From positions 449,170,538-449,230,537 of the forward strand of contig NC_081413.1 in assembly GCF_030272615.1 (NCBI RefSeq): a stretch of DNA of 60,000 bases, in the 5' to 3' direction. The notes under the pieces are model-generated. The model had not been told where the DNA came from. It ran no database searches and saw only the letters and a list, made by a program, of their open reading frames with translations. The position numbers were made by a program, and so were the translations under genes. Source of the DNA: Cryptomeria japonica. Its lineage: Eukaryota; Streptophyta; Pinopsida; Cupressales; Cupressaceae. Numbering within the stretch: position 1 is the stretch's first letter; every line of letters begins with the position of its first letter. Below are positions 1 to 10,672 of this stretch, one piece after another.

Positions 1-771
1 GAATCAGTATCTAACCGATAATTATATTTTCTCAAATTAAAACATGCAGAACATAATGTAACAGTATACCGGTATGCAAGAAATAATGCAATAAATAGAA
101 ATGAAAGAAACCACATGAAAATCACACCATAACACAATGATTTCACAAGGAAAACTAGTGTGGGAAAAACCTCAGTGGGATTTGTGACCCACAATATTCA
201 CTTATTGGCCAATAAGGGAATATTACTTACAATAGGGGCCTGCACATGCAGGAAGGCCAACTGCCTAGAGTTCACTACTCAAATGGGAAGTCTCACTGAC
301 TTACAATGTGGATTATACAATTCCAATAACTTGTACTATTTTACAATAGCATTTTCAATGCCAGATTTAGTACTGGTTCCTGCTCTATTCTTTACATATA
401 CCCCTTAACCTATATTTTGCATAATAGATCTGCTTAATCTTTTCTCCTCACTTTTTCGCTTATATCACTTCCTTAAAAAATGTCTACAATGATCTCTTTT
501 ATATATAAGAGTCATTTTACAATGATATCAAGTCGTCTTACAAAGATTTTCGAATAATAAACAAAATATAATATATCAAAAATCCTGTCGGCCTCTGTGC
601 CGGTATACTTCCTTTCTCTGTGTTGGTGTTGATGTCCTGAGTACCGGTGTAGAGTGTGTTCTGCTGATGCCGATGTAATGCCTTGCTAGTGCCATAGGAT
701 TGTAAGGTTGCCATCAATGACAAAACCTTCAATCACATACAGTGTCTCATTGGAGTGTGCATATGCCAACA
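1..771 (-). repeat. 3' LTR of element E (partial)
   Basis: Matches 2478-3227 base for base over long stretches. Shared blocks include the opening gaatcagtatctaacc, the segment around a 'packet' of gcacatgcaggaaggccaa, and the end ggagtgtgca..gccaaca. It ends at 771 in gccaaca, the complement of an LTR start. Confidence 0.85.
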
Positions 772-1436
772 TATACATTCTAGGGTCTTCAGCATATACT
801 ACTCCTTTAGGGATTTGAGAGAATGCACCTATGCTATCATCTTTCTTAGCAATTTTGGGAACTAGCTGAAAAATGGGTCTAGATCACTTAACAACTTCCA
901 CAATAGTAGGGTTTGCAATAAATTCAGGAGTGGATGAAGATTCCATAGCTATAAATACCTCAATCTACCTAAAGGATGAATGCTTTGATGGATTTCTTCA
1001 CTTCTTTGCTTGGAGTACCTTCACTTGGGAATTTTGGCACTCTCAAAGATTTGAATGCTCAGTGAATGAAAAAGGAGCCAAAACACTTTCTTTATAATGT
1101 TATTTTCACCAACTACCACATTTAATGCTTCCGATTAAGTCACAACTTAAGTCATCTGCCAGTATAGAAGTAATTTCAACTTCTCACCATCAACCGAGGG
1201 AATAATAGCATGTTTTTCAATTTGTTGCTAAACCTTTAAAAGAATTTTCTTCAGTTAGATGAAGAGTCTCCTGCTGGTGGATTGTTACTCTATTCTGTCA
1301 GTGGAGGAGTAAACACATCATCATTCTGATCTGACTTTCTGATCCATTGTTTTGAGAATTCTTTCTTTACCTCTTAGACTTTTTCTTTACCTTTCAAACT
1401 AGGACCTTTGTTATTTTTTGGTGATGCTTTACTTCT
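772..1436 (-). other. E interior, 3' part without recognisable coding
   Basis: On the minus strand this follows the last zinc knuckle of the E gag. Short lysine- and serine-rich reading stretches are interrupted by stops. No protease DSG, integrase or YVDD-type motif can be read in any frame. No clear polypurine tract precedes the LTR at 771. Probably decayed gag tail and 3' untranslated DNA. Confidence 0.5.
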
Positions 1437-2363
1437 ACAAAATTTAGCAATATGTCCAATCTTGTTACATGCATAACAAGTCACATTGTTCTTCTAAATA
1501 GCTTTCCCATATCCTATGTCAATATGTGTTCTGCATTGATTAGATAAGTGCCCAAATCTTCCACAAACATAACATCTCACATTCATTCTGTAATTTTCTG
1601 AATTATGACCAACTTTGTTGCATTTAGAACATTGACTGGTGGGTGTATTAGTGTTCTGATAATTTCTAGATCTACACTAATTTTCTCTATGACCATACTT
1701 GTTACAATTAAAACATTTGCCATTAAACTTGTAAGCAGTAGGTTGTCTTACCGGTTTTCTATGATCATGATTGTTTGCAGTGTTGGAGCTTTCACCAACT
1801 TCAAAGCCAAGGCCATTTGTATCACCATTAGGTTTCTGATTTTTTAGCATGTCACCAAGTTCTTCTAAACTTTTCTTGAATTTTTCCTTGTGATGATTTG
1901 TAGCAGTTAGTTCACTTTCCAAGATTCCTTTCTGTCTTATTAGTTCAGTTCTATCATTTTGTGTGTGCATTAGATCTGTCTTCAACATATCATTTTCATG
2001 ACAAAGTCTTGTGTTTTCATTTCTAGCATCATTTAGTCTTCTGAGTAAGTCTTCTTCAATCTTCTTTCTATCTTCAATTTCTTTACAAAATCTCATAGTC
2101 ATATCCTGCATCTCATTCTGTGTTGTACTGATCTCTTGTCTTAGCTTGTTTACCAGATCATTAAGAGTTTCCTTTTCATCATTCTCATTCTGCATCTTTT
2201 CACAAAGTTCTCTTCTCTTATTTCTTGCAATGGTAAGATTTTCTTGAAGTGCTTGAATGATATCCTGAGCAGCCTTTAGATCATCTTCAAGTTTGATTTT
2301 CTTCACCTTTTCTACATCATAGTCTAAAAGAGTTATTTTCAATTGTTCTCTCAAGTTTTCCAT
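1437..2363 (-). pseudogene. Copia gag C-terminal half: coiled coil and four zinc knuckles (E)
   Basis: The first in-frame ATG is at 2363, just inside the primer site, and the usual N-terminal UBN2 gag domain is absent. The first ~190 residues are a charged heptad-rich coiled coil (many Leu, Glu, Lys, Asn). Next comes the motif TNGLGFE (about 1812-1832), also present in the gag of element B. Then come four CCHC knuckles: CFNCNKYGH near 1713, CSKCNKVGH near 1640, CYVCGRFGHLSNQC near 1585 and CYACNKIGHIAKFC near 1475. The first has a TAG stop inside the X4 spacer before its last Cys. The second has Tyr for the last Cys. A structural nucleic-acid-binding protein of a retroelement, no longer translatable in full. 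Confidence 0.8.
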
Positions 2364-2421
2364 TTCTACTAGTGACAAGATTTTCCTCAAGTTGTTAGGC
2401 TTCTGAAAAATAGAGGACTAG

Positions 2422-2433
2422 GCTCTGATACCA
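2422..2433 (-). other. Primer-binding site of E (initiator tRNA-Met type)
   Basis: Minus strand TGGTATCAGAGC, two bases after the LTR end CTAACA. This is the standard copia primer site, complementary to the 3' end of initiator tRNA-Met. It fixes the element orientation. Confidence 0.9.
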
Positions 2434-2435
2434 AT

Positions 2436-3227
2436 TGTTAGGATTCCAAAAGATAATGAGAGCGGGGGGGGGGGGGTGAATCAGTATCTAACCGGTTAGT
2501 AAATTTACCTGACTTAAAACATGAAAAGCATATCAAAACTGTGTATTGGTAAACAAGAAATAATGCAGTAAGAAAGAATAACAACAACCACATGAGAAGC
2601 ACACCATAACATAGTATTTTAATGAGGAAACCTGGTGTGGGATAAACCTTGGTGGGATTTGTGACCCACAATATTCTCTTACTTTCCAATAAGGGAATAT
2701 TACTCTTACAATAGGGTTCTGCACATGCAGGAAGGCCAAGTGCCTAGAGCTCATTGCTCAATTACAAAAGAAGTTACACTGACTTACAAAATGGATTATA
2801 TTAATCCAATGTCTTGTACTACTTTAGATTAGCATCTGCTATGCCAGATCTAGTACCGGTTTAATCTTTGCTACATACATAAACCCTTAACCTATAATTT
2901 ACATATTAGGTTTGCTTATCTCGCATCCTATCACACACATTTCCTATTACAAAATGATCTCATACATATATGAGTCATATTACAACTCGCCGTGTTGGCT
3001 TACAATGATTTTACAATTAATTATAAAATACATTTCAAACAAAATTCCTGTTGGCTAGGGTGCCGGTATCCTTCCTTTCATCATCATTGTTTTGTGTGCT
3101 GGTATAGATTTTGTCATTGCCAGTGCTGGTATCCTATCTTATTGGTATCATATGATTGCAAGGTTTCCATCAATGACAAAACCTTCAATCACCTACAATT
3201 TCTCATTGGAGTGTGCATTTGCCAACA
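2436..3227 (-). repeat. 5' LTR of element E, 792 bp
   Basis: Minus strand TGTTGGC...CTAACA. Near its 3' end it has TGATTCA followed by a run of 13 C (plus-strand G run 2464-2476). The same poly-C mark appears in the other copia LTRs of this window. Confidence 0.88.
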
Positions 3228-3888
3228 ATAAGTACCTAGCAACCTTGAGACTCTCTTCTTCCACTGCATGAGATATAAGGCCAAGTTTATGAAACTCCTC
3301 TATATAGCTACTAACATCAAGGTCATTTTGTCTTAATTTTTGCCTCTTCCTATGAATTTGTACTTCATAGTCATTAGGGAGATAGACTTCTTTGATTTTG
3401 ACTAACATCCCTTTCCAAGAAGAGATGGGTGCTTTGCCCATTTTCTTCCTCTCATCTTGTACAAATTTCCACCATGTGAGAGAAGCTCCTCTCATAATTG
3501 ACTAGGCTATCTTGACTCTTTGGGCTTCACTTATGCCTTCACATTCAAAATGGTTCTCCATGCCTTCTATCAATTCTAGGACTACTTCTGCCTCCATCTT
3601 ACCAGTGAACAATGGTAATCCTTCCAGTGATTTACTAGGTTCTTGCTCTAGGATAGGGTTAGCTTTAGGTATTTTTTCTATCTTTGACACTTCTTTAGCC
3701 TTCCCTTCTACTCCTTCTACCTTTACCAAGACTTCATCTACCTTGGTTTCTACCTCACCAAGCTTACTTTCCAATTCTAGCAACTTCTCCTTCAGGAGTC
3801 TATTCTCTTCCTCCTGATCATCCACTTTCTTTGCCAACTCTACATTGGTCACCATGTTGTTATCTCCTATAGATTGTACTGAGGACAT
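3228..3888 (-). pseudogene. Ty3/gypsy gag, 5' part, cut by element E (G)
   Basis: The reading frame starts with ATG at 3888, 27 bases inside the primer site. Residues about 12-70 form an acidic/basic coiled coil with many Glu, Lys and Val. Near residue 100 begins the retrotransposon gag fold, with the stretch LPLFTGKMEAE then MENHFECEGISEAQRVKIA. A TAG stop (3499-3501) separates this from the continuation MRGASLTWWKFVQDERKKMG, a typical gag Trp-rich helix, and SYIEEFHKLGLI. The frame runs straight into the LTR of E at 3227, so the last eight apparent residues belong to that LTR. Gag is the structural particle protein. Protease and pol would lie left of the window. Confidence 0.8.
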
Positions 3889-3914
3889 CTACTCACCTTA
3901 CCCAAATCTTATAG

Positions 3915-3926
3915 GCTCTGATACCA
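3915..3926 (-). other. Primer-binding site of gypsy element G
   Basis: Minus strand TGGTATCAGAGC between the LTR end (CCCCATCA, 3930) and the gag start. This tRNA-Met site marks 3930 as the edge of the 5' LTR. Confidence 0.85.
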
Positions 3927-3929
3927 ATT

Positions 3930-5400
3930 TGATGGGGTTCACCTAGTTTGCTTAACACTTCACCTAGCTCATGTTGCTCAATTCCACCAACTCACCAGGT
4001 CTAGTTAGTCTCTAGACCTCCAAGTCCTTCTTAGTCTCTTCTAGGCTTGACTCTTTACCTTACAAAGGTGTTTTCTTCAAGTGGTTTGGCTAGGAACCCT
4101 ACCAATTCACAATGCTTCCCATTTGCTCAATTATGGCTTCTTGGCTTCAAGTTGTCAAATTGACCTCCTATCATTATGAGATGATGCAGAGGTGTGGAGG
4201 TGTCCTCTTTTATGTTTTGAATTCATTTAGGTTCCATTTGAGGTTTGTAATCACTAGGTTTCTTACCAATTTCAAAATCTTGCCTAGAAAAGGGCTACAT
4301 GGAATTTACACAATTAGGCCTCCTAAAACCGGTTTTTTAGGGCTTGAGTGAAAATGGTCCAAAAGACCCACTAGAAATTTTTTATTTTCTTCAATTTTTC
4401 ACCTAACCTCAATATATTTTTTGGTTTTGGCTTCTTGTTTCACTGTTCAATATGATAACCCCAAAATGAGGGTTTTGAAGGGTTTTTAGGCCTTCTAGCC
4501 GACAATGAATGGTCAAGTTGGGGTTTGAGCATTAAATGACCTTTTCAAGGCTTCTACTTGCATTGAAAACTCTATCCCAAATCCATGGACCCCTCCAAAA
4601 TTTTAGATAGTGATTTTGTATTCACCCCTACACTTTGCACCACATTTTTACCTTATTTCCTCTAGCTGAGTTGCTCCAGGACTCGCCTAGAACAATGTGA
4701 CAGTCATATTGAAAATCTTCTCTAGCATTTTCCCCTACATATGTACACTGTAAAGGTGGTTTCCCTTCATTTCCCAGAAGCCATGATGGCAGCACATGTG
4801 GAGTTCATGGGGCAACCATTTTTACATGAATCTGCTATGCACAAGCCAAAACTAGTTGCTTGCAAACTAAAGCAAGAAAAAACTAATGAAAACTATCTAC
4901 AAAGCTTGAAATTGAACCAACAACACTGTAAAACACTAGATAAACTCAATCCATTGCTGGATCAATGGATTCAATCCATTTTCAATTTTTAAAAAAAGAG
5001 TAAAATCAAGCCAAAATGCTGCCAACTAGTCTGGAAATGAGTAGTTTCAGATTGTTGAACTTACATAACACATTCTCCAACCTTGGTAACCATGAAATAA
5101 AGCGTACTTATATCTTTTCCCATATGTGGATTCATCCTAGGGTTTTGGACAATCCCTAACTCCATCGCTAACCAATTCAGGACAAAAGTTGTCATGACAA
5201 CTTTCAAAAGTTGTCATGACAACTTTTTGTAACTTTGCACTTTTCAATTTTTTGGTCTTTCCAACCTATGAGACCTATTCTAAGTCATCACATATGACTT
5301 TTAAAACATTCCTAAGACTAATTTAACCCTCCCTAATGCCTATACCAATTTTTGACATTTTTTACCTTCAAGAAGGTCAATTACCTACTCAAATCCACTA
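3930..5400 (-). repeat. 5' LTR of gypsy element G, right boundary uncertain
   Basis: The minus-strand LTR ends GGTGAACCCCATCA at 3930. The body is non-coding and AT-rich and carries the paired palindromes at 5185-5226. The other LTR lies outside the window, so the minus-strand start cannot be fixed by comparison. DNA to the right of about 5400 resembles the leader of element U, which limits the LTR to roughly 1.4 to 1.5 kb. Confidence 0.55.
5185..5226. repeat. Two tandem copies of a perfect 20-bp palindrome
   Basis: aaagttgtcatgacaacttt at 5185-5204 and again at 5207-5226. Each copy is its own reverse complement and the period is 22 bp. It lies in the G LTR. It could be a dimeric protein-binding site or a cruciform-forming repeat. 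Function is unknown. Confidence 0.9.
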
Positions 5401-5522
5401 TTTACACAAAAATGCAAACCCAAGAAGAATAAACTCAACCTAGGCCTACATTGACTCGAAACACTAACTCTTGGACCCTCCTGGAGTCCTTATTCACTAC
5501 TACCTTCTCTAGGGTCAGTACA

Positions 5523-5599
5523 AGCCAAATTTGAGAAAACTAAAAAATCTAAGTCCTAGGTGCTCCTCCACCAAATCCCTAGTAGAGCCACCAAAAATC
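5523..5599 (-). other. Second U-type primer site and leader, left of the U LTR
   Basis: Minus strand directly after the LTR end CCAACA: TTGGTGGCTCTACTAGGG then TTTGG. This resembles the sequence after the other U LTR at 8941-8965. Similarity continues weakly to TTGTACTGACCCTAGAG. So the LTR at 5600 has element interior on both of its sides. Confidence 0.55.
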
Positions 5600-7428
5600 T
5601 GTTGGTTAATAGATTTATCACCTAACTCTATAATCTCATGCCAACAAAGGTGAAAAATGTAACAACAGTTGAACCAGTCTAAACAAACTATTTACTGACT
5701 GGTTCTTTGCTTATTTTCCAAAATGGCAGCTACCTTTGGATGATATTCAATGAATGGAAATTAACTAAAATGTTTTTAACAAGAAAGCAAATAAGGAAAG
5801 GGATTTTAACCAGAAAGATTTGAAAAGGCATGCATGATATAATAACACTTTTTTGATTTTTCAAGATTTTGAATAAACAAAATTCTATGAAATACCATTC
5901 AAAGTTAATTATTTTGCAGCAATAGAAAATTGAAACCATTCACCATCTAAAATATAGATGCATCCATTGATAACCATTCAAAACAACATAAATAATTCAC
6001 ACACCATAATTCAAATATTACCAATATTTGAAGCCACCATCAAAATTTCTATATTCAAAATAGTAAAGAGAAGTATACTTAAAGAAGTTTTTGCTCTTAA
6101 GATTAAATCAAAGTTTTCCCAAAAGATCCCTAAAGATCCACTAGTCTACTTATTTATAATTATTACCCTAAGTCTTTTTCGTTTTCAAGAAACGGTTGCT
6201 AAAGTAACGGTCTTGAAAGCGATCGTGTCAAAACAGAAGTTCCATAAAGCAATATCAAAATATAGACCACTTCACAATAGGTAAGGCTATCAAGTCAATG
6301 GACTCAAGCTCCAACATTAGGCATCGGGTTATGCTCTACAATTAATTTATCGATCTCATCTACCTTCTCTTCTTCTTCAATCAACATGAACAGGATATCT
6401 TCAAATTCTTCCTCATCAACAATAGTAGCTCAAAAAAAATTAGAAAGGTTGAAAAGCATATGTCCCTACAATGTCTCAACATCTAGTTGTACCAAAAGAC
6501 CTTTCTTATCTTGGAGCACCATCTCATTGAAGTCAATTATTCGGCTTCCTTCTTGCTACAAGCTCGCCCTGTAAGTGTTGTTCATGATTTTTATCTTGTG
6601 CTACAATCTTATCTAATATGGTGACGACCTTCCTATATTCACTTAAATTAGTTTGTATTTTCCATGCAAAAGACTGTAACTATCAGACTATATCTTCATG
6701 CTCCTTCTCTAGCCAATTCAAATCTGGGTTGTGAAATGACAACTCACCATCATGAGGCAAAACCATTCTGATATAGGAAAAATAATGAAAATTTCCTCCT
6801 TTTAGCCAACTTTAATGCTTTTTACAAAACTGGGAGCATCAAATGTAGTAATGCATGCCGCCACATTTTTCATGTCCTTAGTTGCTTAGTTGTCATTAAT
6901 TATGGTACTCTATAAATATTCTCTTGATTTATTCACTGGAAGTAGTGTATGACATGGAAATTGATGAGGAAAAAAGAAGAATGACAAGAAGTAGTTATTC
7001 TCCCGACCTGACAAGCTCATTTAATTATAGCGGCACCCAAGCATGACCTTTATTTACTATCACTTGTGCTACCACCCCAATAGGGTACTAAATAGGCTTG
7101 ATTATATCATCAAGTTCCCCCACCTTGAAACTGGATATATCCTTAAAGCTTGAAAGAAGCCCAACCTTTACAACATTTAAAATATCAGAGAATCAAAAGA
7201 TCAGGCAAGTTTGCAACTATTGAACTCTTTGAAAGATAGCCACATTTTCAACTCTTAGTGGTCTCAACGTCCTACAATGTCCCTTAAGCAAGTCATGTGG
7301 TCGGGTAACTCTAAAAGTGAAGAACCCTACGACAGAAGTTAAGAAACACAGAAAGGTCACAACAAGAGAAAATGGGAAAAGAGCATAGGGAAACGACTTA
7401 TCAAAAGTTTAAAAATTGATAAGTAACA
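5600..7428 (-). repeat. U LTR, left copy, 1829 bp
   Basis: Aligns throughout with 8966-9546 and 16270-17493. Anchors include tgttggttaatagattta at the start, a block with catctaccttctcttcttct near 6358, and gataagtaaca at the end. No coding of substance; the apparent short frames are chance. Confidence 0.8.
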
Positions 7429-8940
7429 TATAGGCTCTAAATAGGGACTAGTCCACTAACAGATCATAGAGAACTCCAAAACTCAGACCAGTGCGTGGTA
7501 AATTGGGTAACAAAATTAGAGTGTGATAGAAGGAAAGGGCATTGCTTAGCTATAGGGTAGAGGGGAGACTGGGCATAAACTCAAAACTAATAAGCCCAAA
7601 ACTCGAAAGTGAAACAAATTACACCTATGACAAGCCAAAACAAAACCTCAATATGTATAAGGCCATAAGGGCCTTATTGTATAGGAGCACAATATTATTC
7701 AAGAAAAATCATTTACAGTTTGAGAGAAATATATACCTATGTGAAACAGAGGGTTTTGAACATATGACATGACACAAGATAAACAACATCTGATGACAAC
7801 CTTGAAGCCAATCTTCAGATTACAACTATATAGAAGTTTTTGGTAGGTCCATTCATGCCTAAATAACCATTCTTGGGGTAACTGATAATAATCTTTCTTA
7901 AAAGATTTAACCAGTGCATCATGTCTCTGGTCATACACCTCCTAGCTTTGTATTTAGACTTCACATGGTGAAGGCCCGAGACTTTCAATAGTTAAACATT
8001 TTGTAATGATTTCATTAACAGACCAATAATCATCAATGAGGGACCTAGGGTTTAGACCCTAGAACTGAATATCTCTACTTCACATATCTACATGATAGTG
8101 TAAAGGAAAGGATTTGTTACCATCAGAGCTATCCTCAAGAACACATATTTCAAGATCAAAGTAATTAAGGAAGGATGACAACTTCTTAATCGACTAAGGA
8201 TTTATCACTTCCAAAAGAGGGTTATCTCTGATCTTGGCATCCTCATAGGATTTTAAAGGGTAATACATGGGATTTAAAGGGTTACATTCAATCTATATCC
8301 CATGGGTAGGATTTGTTCTTTGGAAAAGGAGAAGAGATCCTCTTCGAGTACAATGCCCCATTCAAAGCTAGCCAAGTCAGATGGAAGGCCATCAAAAAGG
8401 GCCCCTCTTCTTGGCTTACCCAGAGTTAGAACATGACTCATGCATGTGGTACATGATGACACTTGATTGTCATATTCCAAACAAATAGGATCAAACCTTG
8501 GGAGGATTTCATCTTCCCTTGCATATGGGAGCTCATCTCAGAGGGTGACTTGAGGCATTTTTCCTTCTTTTCAACTCTGCCAAAAAGGTTTATGAAATTT
8601 TCAACTTCAACCTCGGTCATGTGACCTTCACCATCACCTATACCACATCGAAAGGGACCTTCAAAACCTTTGCAGAGCTAGTGTGAAACATAAGCCCTTT
8701 TGAATTCTTTTGACGTCTTCTCTTCTTTAAAGATACCTAGCAATAGTTATTCACACTGGACTTTACACTTTCCATCAGATGTACTTCTCTCCTCAGTCAT
8801 GACTATGTTTGTCTTTCGAGCATCAATCATGTATTAACTTAGGTCTAGTCAGAAACCCTCCTCTGGGTTTGTACAAATTGAGTTTCCAGTCCTCTAACCA
8901 AAAGATGTTTAAATCTTATAAATCTTCCTATTTCATTCCA
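7429..8940 (-). other. U interior, no recognised protein
   Basis: Minus-strand open stretches exist at 8274-8620 and 7699-7938, including GALFDGLPSDLASFEWG, and appear to be pieces of one longer decayed frame. They contain frameshifts and stops, and I cannot assign them to gag, protease or polymerase. No polypurine tract is evident next to 7428. Confidence 0.45.
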
Positions 8941-8965
8941 ATCCCTAGTAGATTCGCCAAAAATT
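8941..8965 (-). other. Primer-binding-like site of U
   Basis: Minus strand TTTTTGGCGAATCTACTAGG, just after the LTR end CCAACA. It resembles the TTGGCGACTC..CTGGGG type of primer site known from plant Tat/Ogre gypsy elements. The tRNA is not certain. Confidence 0.55.
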
Positions 8966-9546
8966 TGTTGGCTAATAGATTTAGCACCTAACTCTATATT
9001 CTCATGCCCACAAAGGTTACAAATGTAGCCACAATTGAATGAGTCTGAACAAACTATTTACTGACTGATTCTCCACTTATTTAACAAGATGGAAGCTACC
9101 TTCAAATGATATTCAATGAATAGAAATTAACTAAAATGCTTTTAACCAAAGATCTTTGAAATGGCATGCATGGAATACTAACACTTTTTTTGATTTTTTA
9201 ATATTTTGAATCAACTAAATCACTACAAAATACAATTCAAAAATAATATTTTTGTAGCAATAGAAAACTAAAACCATTCACCATCTCAAATATAGATGCA
9301 TCCTTTTATAACCATTCAAAAGAAGAAAAAGAATTCACATACCATAATTCAAAGATTATGAATATCTGAAGCCACCTACAAACTTTCTATATTCAAAACA
9401 GTCAACAAAAATATACTTAAAGAAGTTTCTATTCTTAAGAGTAAATCAAATATTTCCCAAAACATCTCTAAAGATCCACTAACTTACTCATTTATAACTA
9501 TTACCCTAACTATTTTCCATTTTCAAGAAACGGTTACTAAAGTAAC
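8966..9546 (-). repeat. U LTR, right copy, left piece (cut by A)
   Basis: Corresponds to 5600 to about 6208 of the left copy. It stops at gtaac (9542-9546), the left target duplication of element A. The other piece resumes at 16270. Confidence 0.8.
9542..9546. repeat. Target-site duplication of A, left copy
   Basis: gtaac directly before the A LTR. The identical 5 bases follow the right LTR at 16265-16269. Before insertion the site read aaagtaac, as it still does in the left U LTR. Confidence 0.92.
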
Positions 9547-10615
9547 TATTGGTATTTTGGATATGATGATATGGTTTTGTCATGGATGTCAACACTTGTC
9601 AAACACTTGAGAACACTTGGAGATCTTTGGTTATGTTCACTGGCATGATCAGTGACTTATGCAGAGTCACCAGTATCTAGTTAACCGACAAGATAATATT
9701 GTTCATCGACACTGAGGATGATTTGTTATCATCTGGAGATTACTTGGTTATGTTGAAGATATCATTTGGATACTTTGTCTTGGTGATTTGTTCATTGGTC
9801 TAATCGGGTTTGCATATTTGTTGTTATCGGCAAGTAGGTCCAGGATATGCACCAGCAAGCTTATCTATTCTAGATCAGCATGACACATTATGAAGATGGT
9901 CTATTATTATTGTAAATGCATTGAGCGGACATCATGCATCACATATTGATTCATTTATAATTGATTTTATTGTAATATCTTAGTGAGCTGACCTACGCAT
10001 TTGGTCTTAGGTTTTGGTATATATGTAAGATCTCATTTATGAGATTATGTGGCAGAGTGTGGAAAAGGATTATAATAAGGTATATGCAAATATAAGCAGA
10101 GATATACATGCAGACATCATTCAAGATTGAAGGAAGGTTTCAAGAAAGAAAATCATTGTTTAACCGGTACTAAATCCAGCATATGAAGATGCTATTCTGA
10201 GCAGTACATTTTCGTTGGATTTAACCATCCAATTTTAGTCATTGTGACTCCCATTTTGTGATTAAGCAATGAGCTCTAGGTAGTTGGCCTTTCTGGATGT
10301 GCAAACTCCGTATTGTACACACATACTATCTATAGTAGTATCATCTGATTGTGGGTAAGGTTTCCCACTGTGGTTTTTCCCCAAATAGGGTTTCGACGTA
10401 CAAATAAGTGTGTTATGTGTTGTGTATGTTATTTATCTTTCTATTTCATGCATTAAACTTTATCTGTACTACAATTAACTATTAAACTGTCTACCGACAT
10501 TAAAGTTTGGTTTACCGATATTAAGTATTAAGTTTGGCTAAGTTATTTTTGTTTTGAATTTTATTGGATAACTGATTCACCCCTCCCCCCTCTCAATTCT
10601 CTCCAGGACCTAACA
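9547..10615 (+). repeat. 5' LTR of A, 1069 bp
   Basis: Starts tattggtattttgg, where the right LTR has the canonical tgttgg, so the terminal TG has mutated to TA. Ends ccaggacctaaca. It includes TGATTCACCCCTCCCC about 40 bp before the end. Confidence 0.92.
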
Positions 10616-10617
10616 AT

Positions 10618-10629
10618 TGGTATTAGAGC
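10618..10629 (+). other. Primer-binding site of A, one base mutated
   Basis: tggtattagagc, against the copia standard TGGTATCAGAGC, is one C-to-T change. It starts two bases after the LTR. Confidence 0.88.
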
Positions 10630-10672
10630 CTAGTCCTCTTTTTGTGGAAGTTTAATAGCTTGAGGAGATCCA

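Larger units (their letters stand above)
1..3227 (-). mobile_element. E: gag-only Ty1/copia-like LTR element, left LTR cut by the window edge
   Basis: Two direct repeats, 1-771 and 2436-3227, bracket 1.66 kb. On the minus strand the right copy starts TGTTGGC, ends CTAACA and is followed by a tRNA-Met type primer site, so the right copy is the 5' LTR. The interior holds only the C-terminal half of a copia gag. There is no protease, integrase or reverse transcriptase, so the element is non-autonomous. It sits inside the gag gene of gypsy element G, whose reading frame breaks exactly at 3227/3228. About 42 bases of the left LTR lie before the window, so the target duplication cannot be seen. Confidence 0.85.

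Noticed and set aside
160-408. Plus-strand 82-codon frame
   Set aside because: Lies wholly in the E LTR on the opposite strand; no domain; chance ORF.
2011-2247. Plus-strand Ser/Phe-rich hydrophobic frame that looks like a membrane protein
   Set aside because: It is the antisense of the Glu/Lys-rich coiled coil of the E gag.
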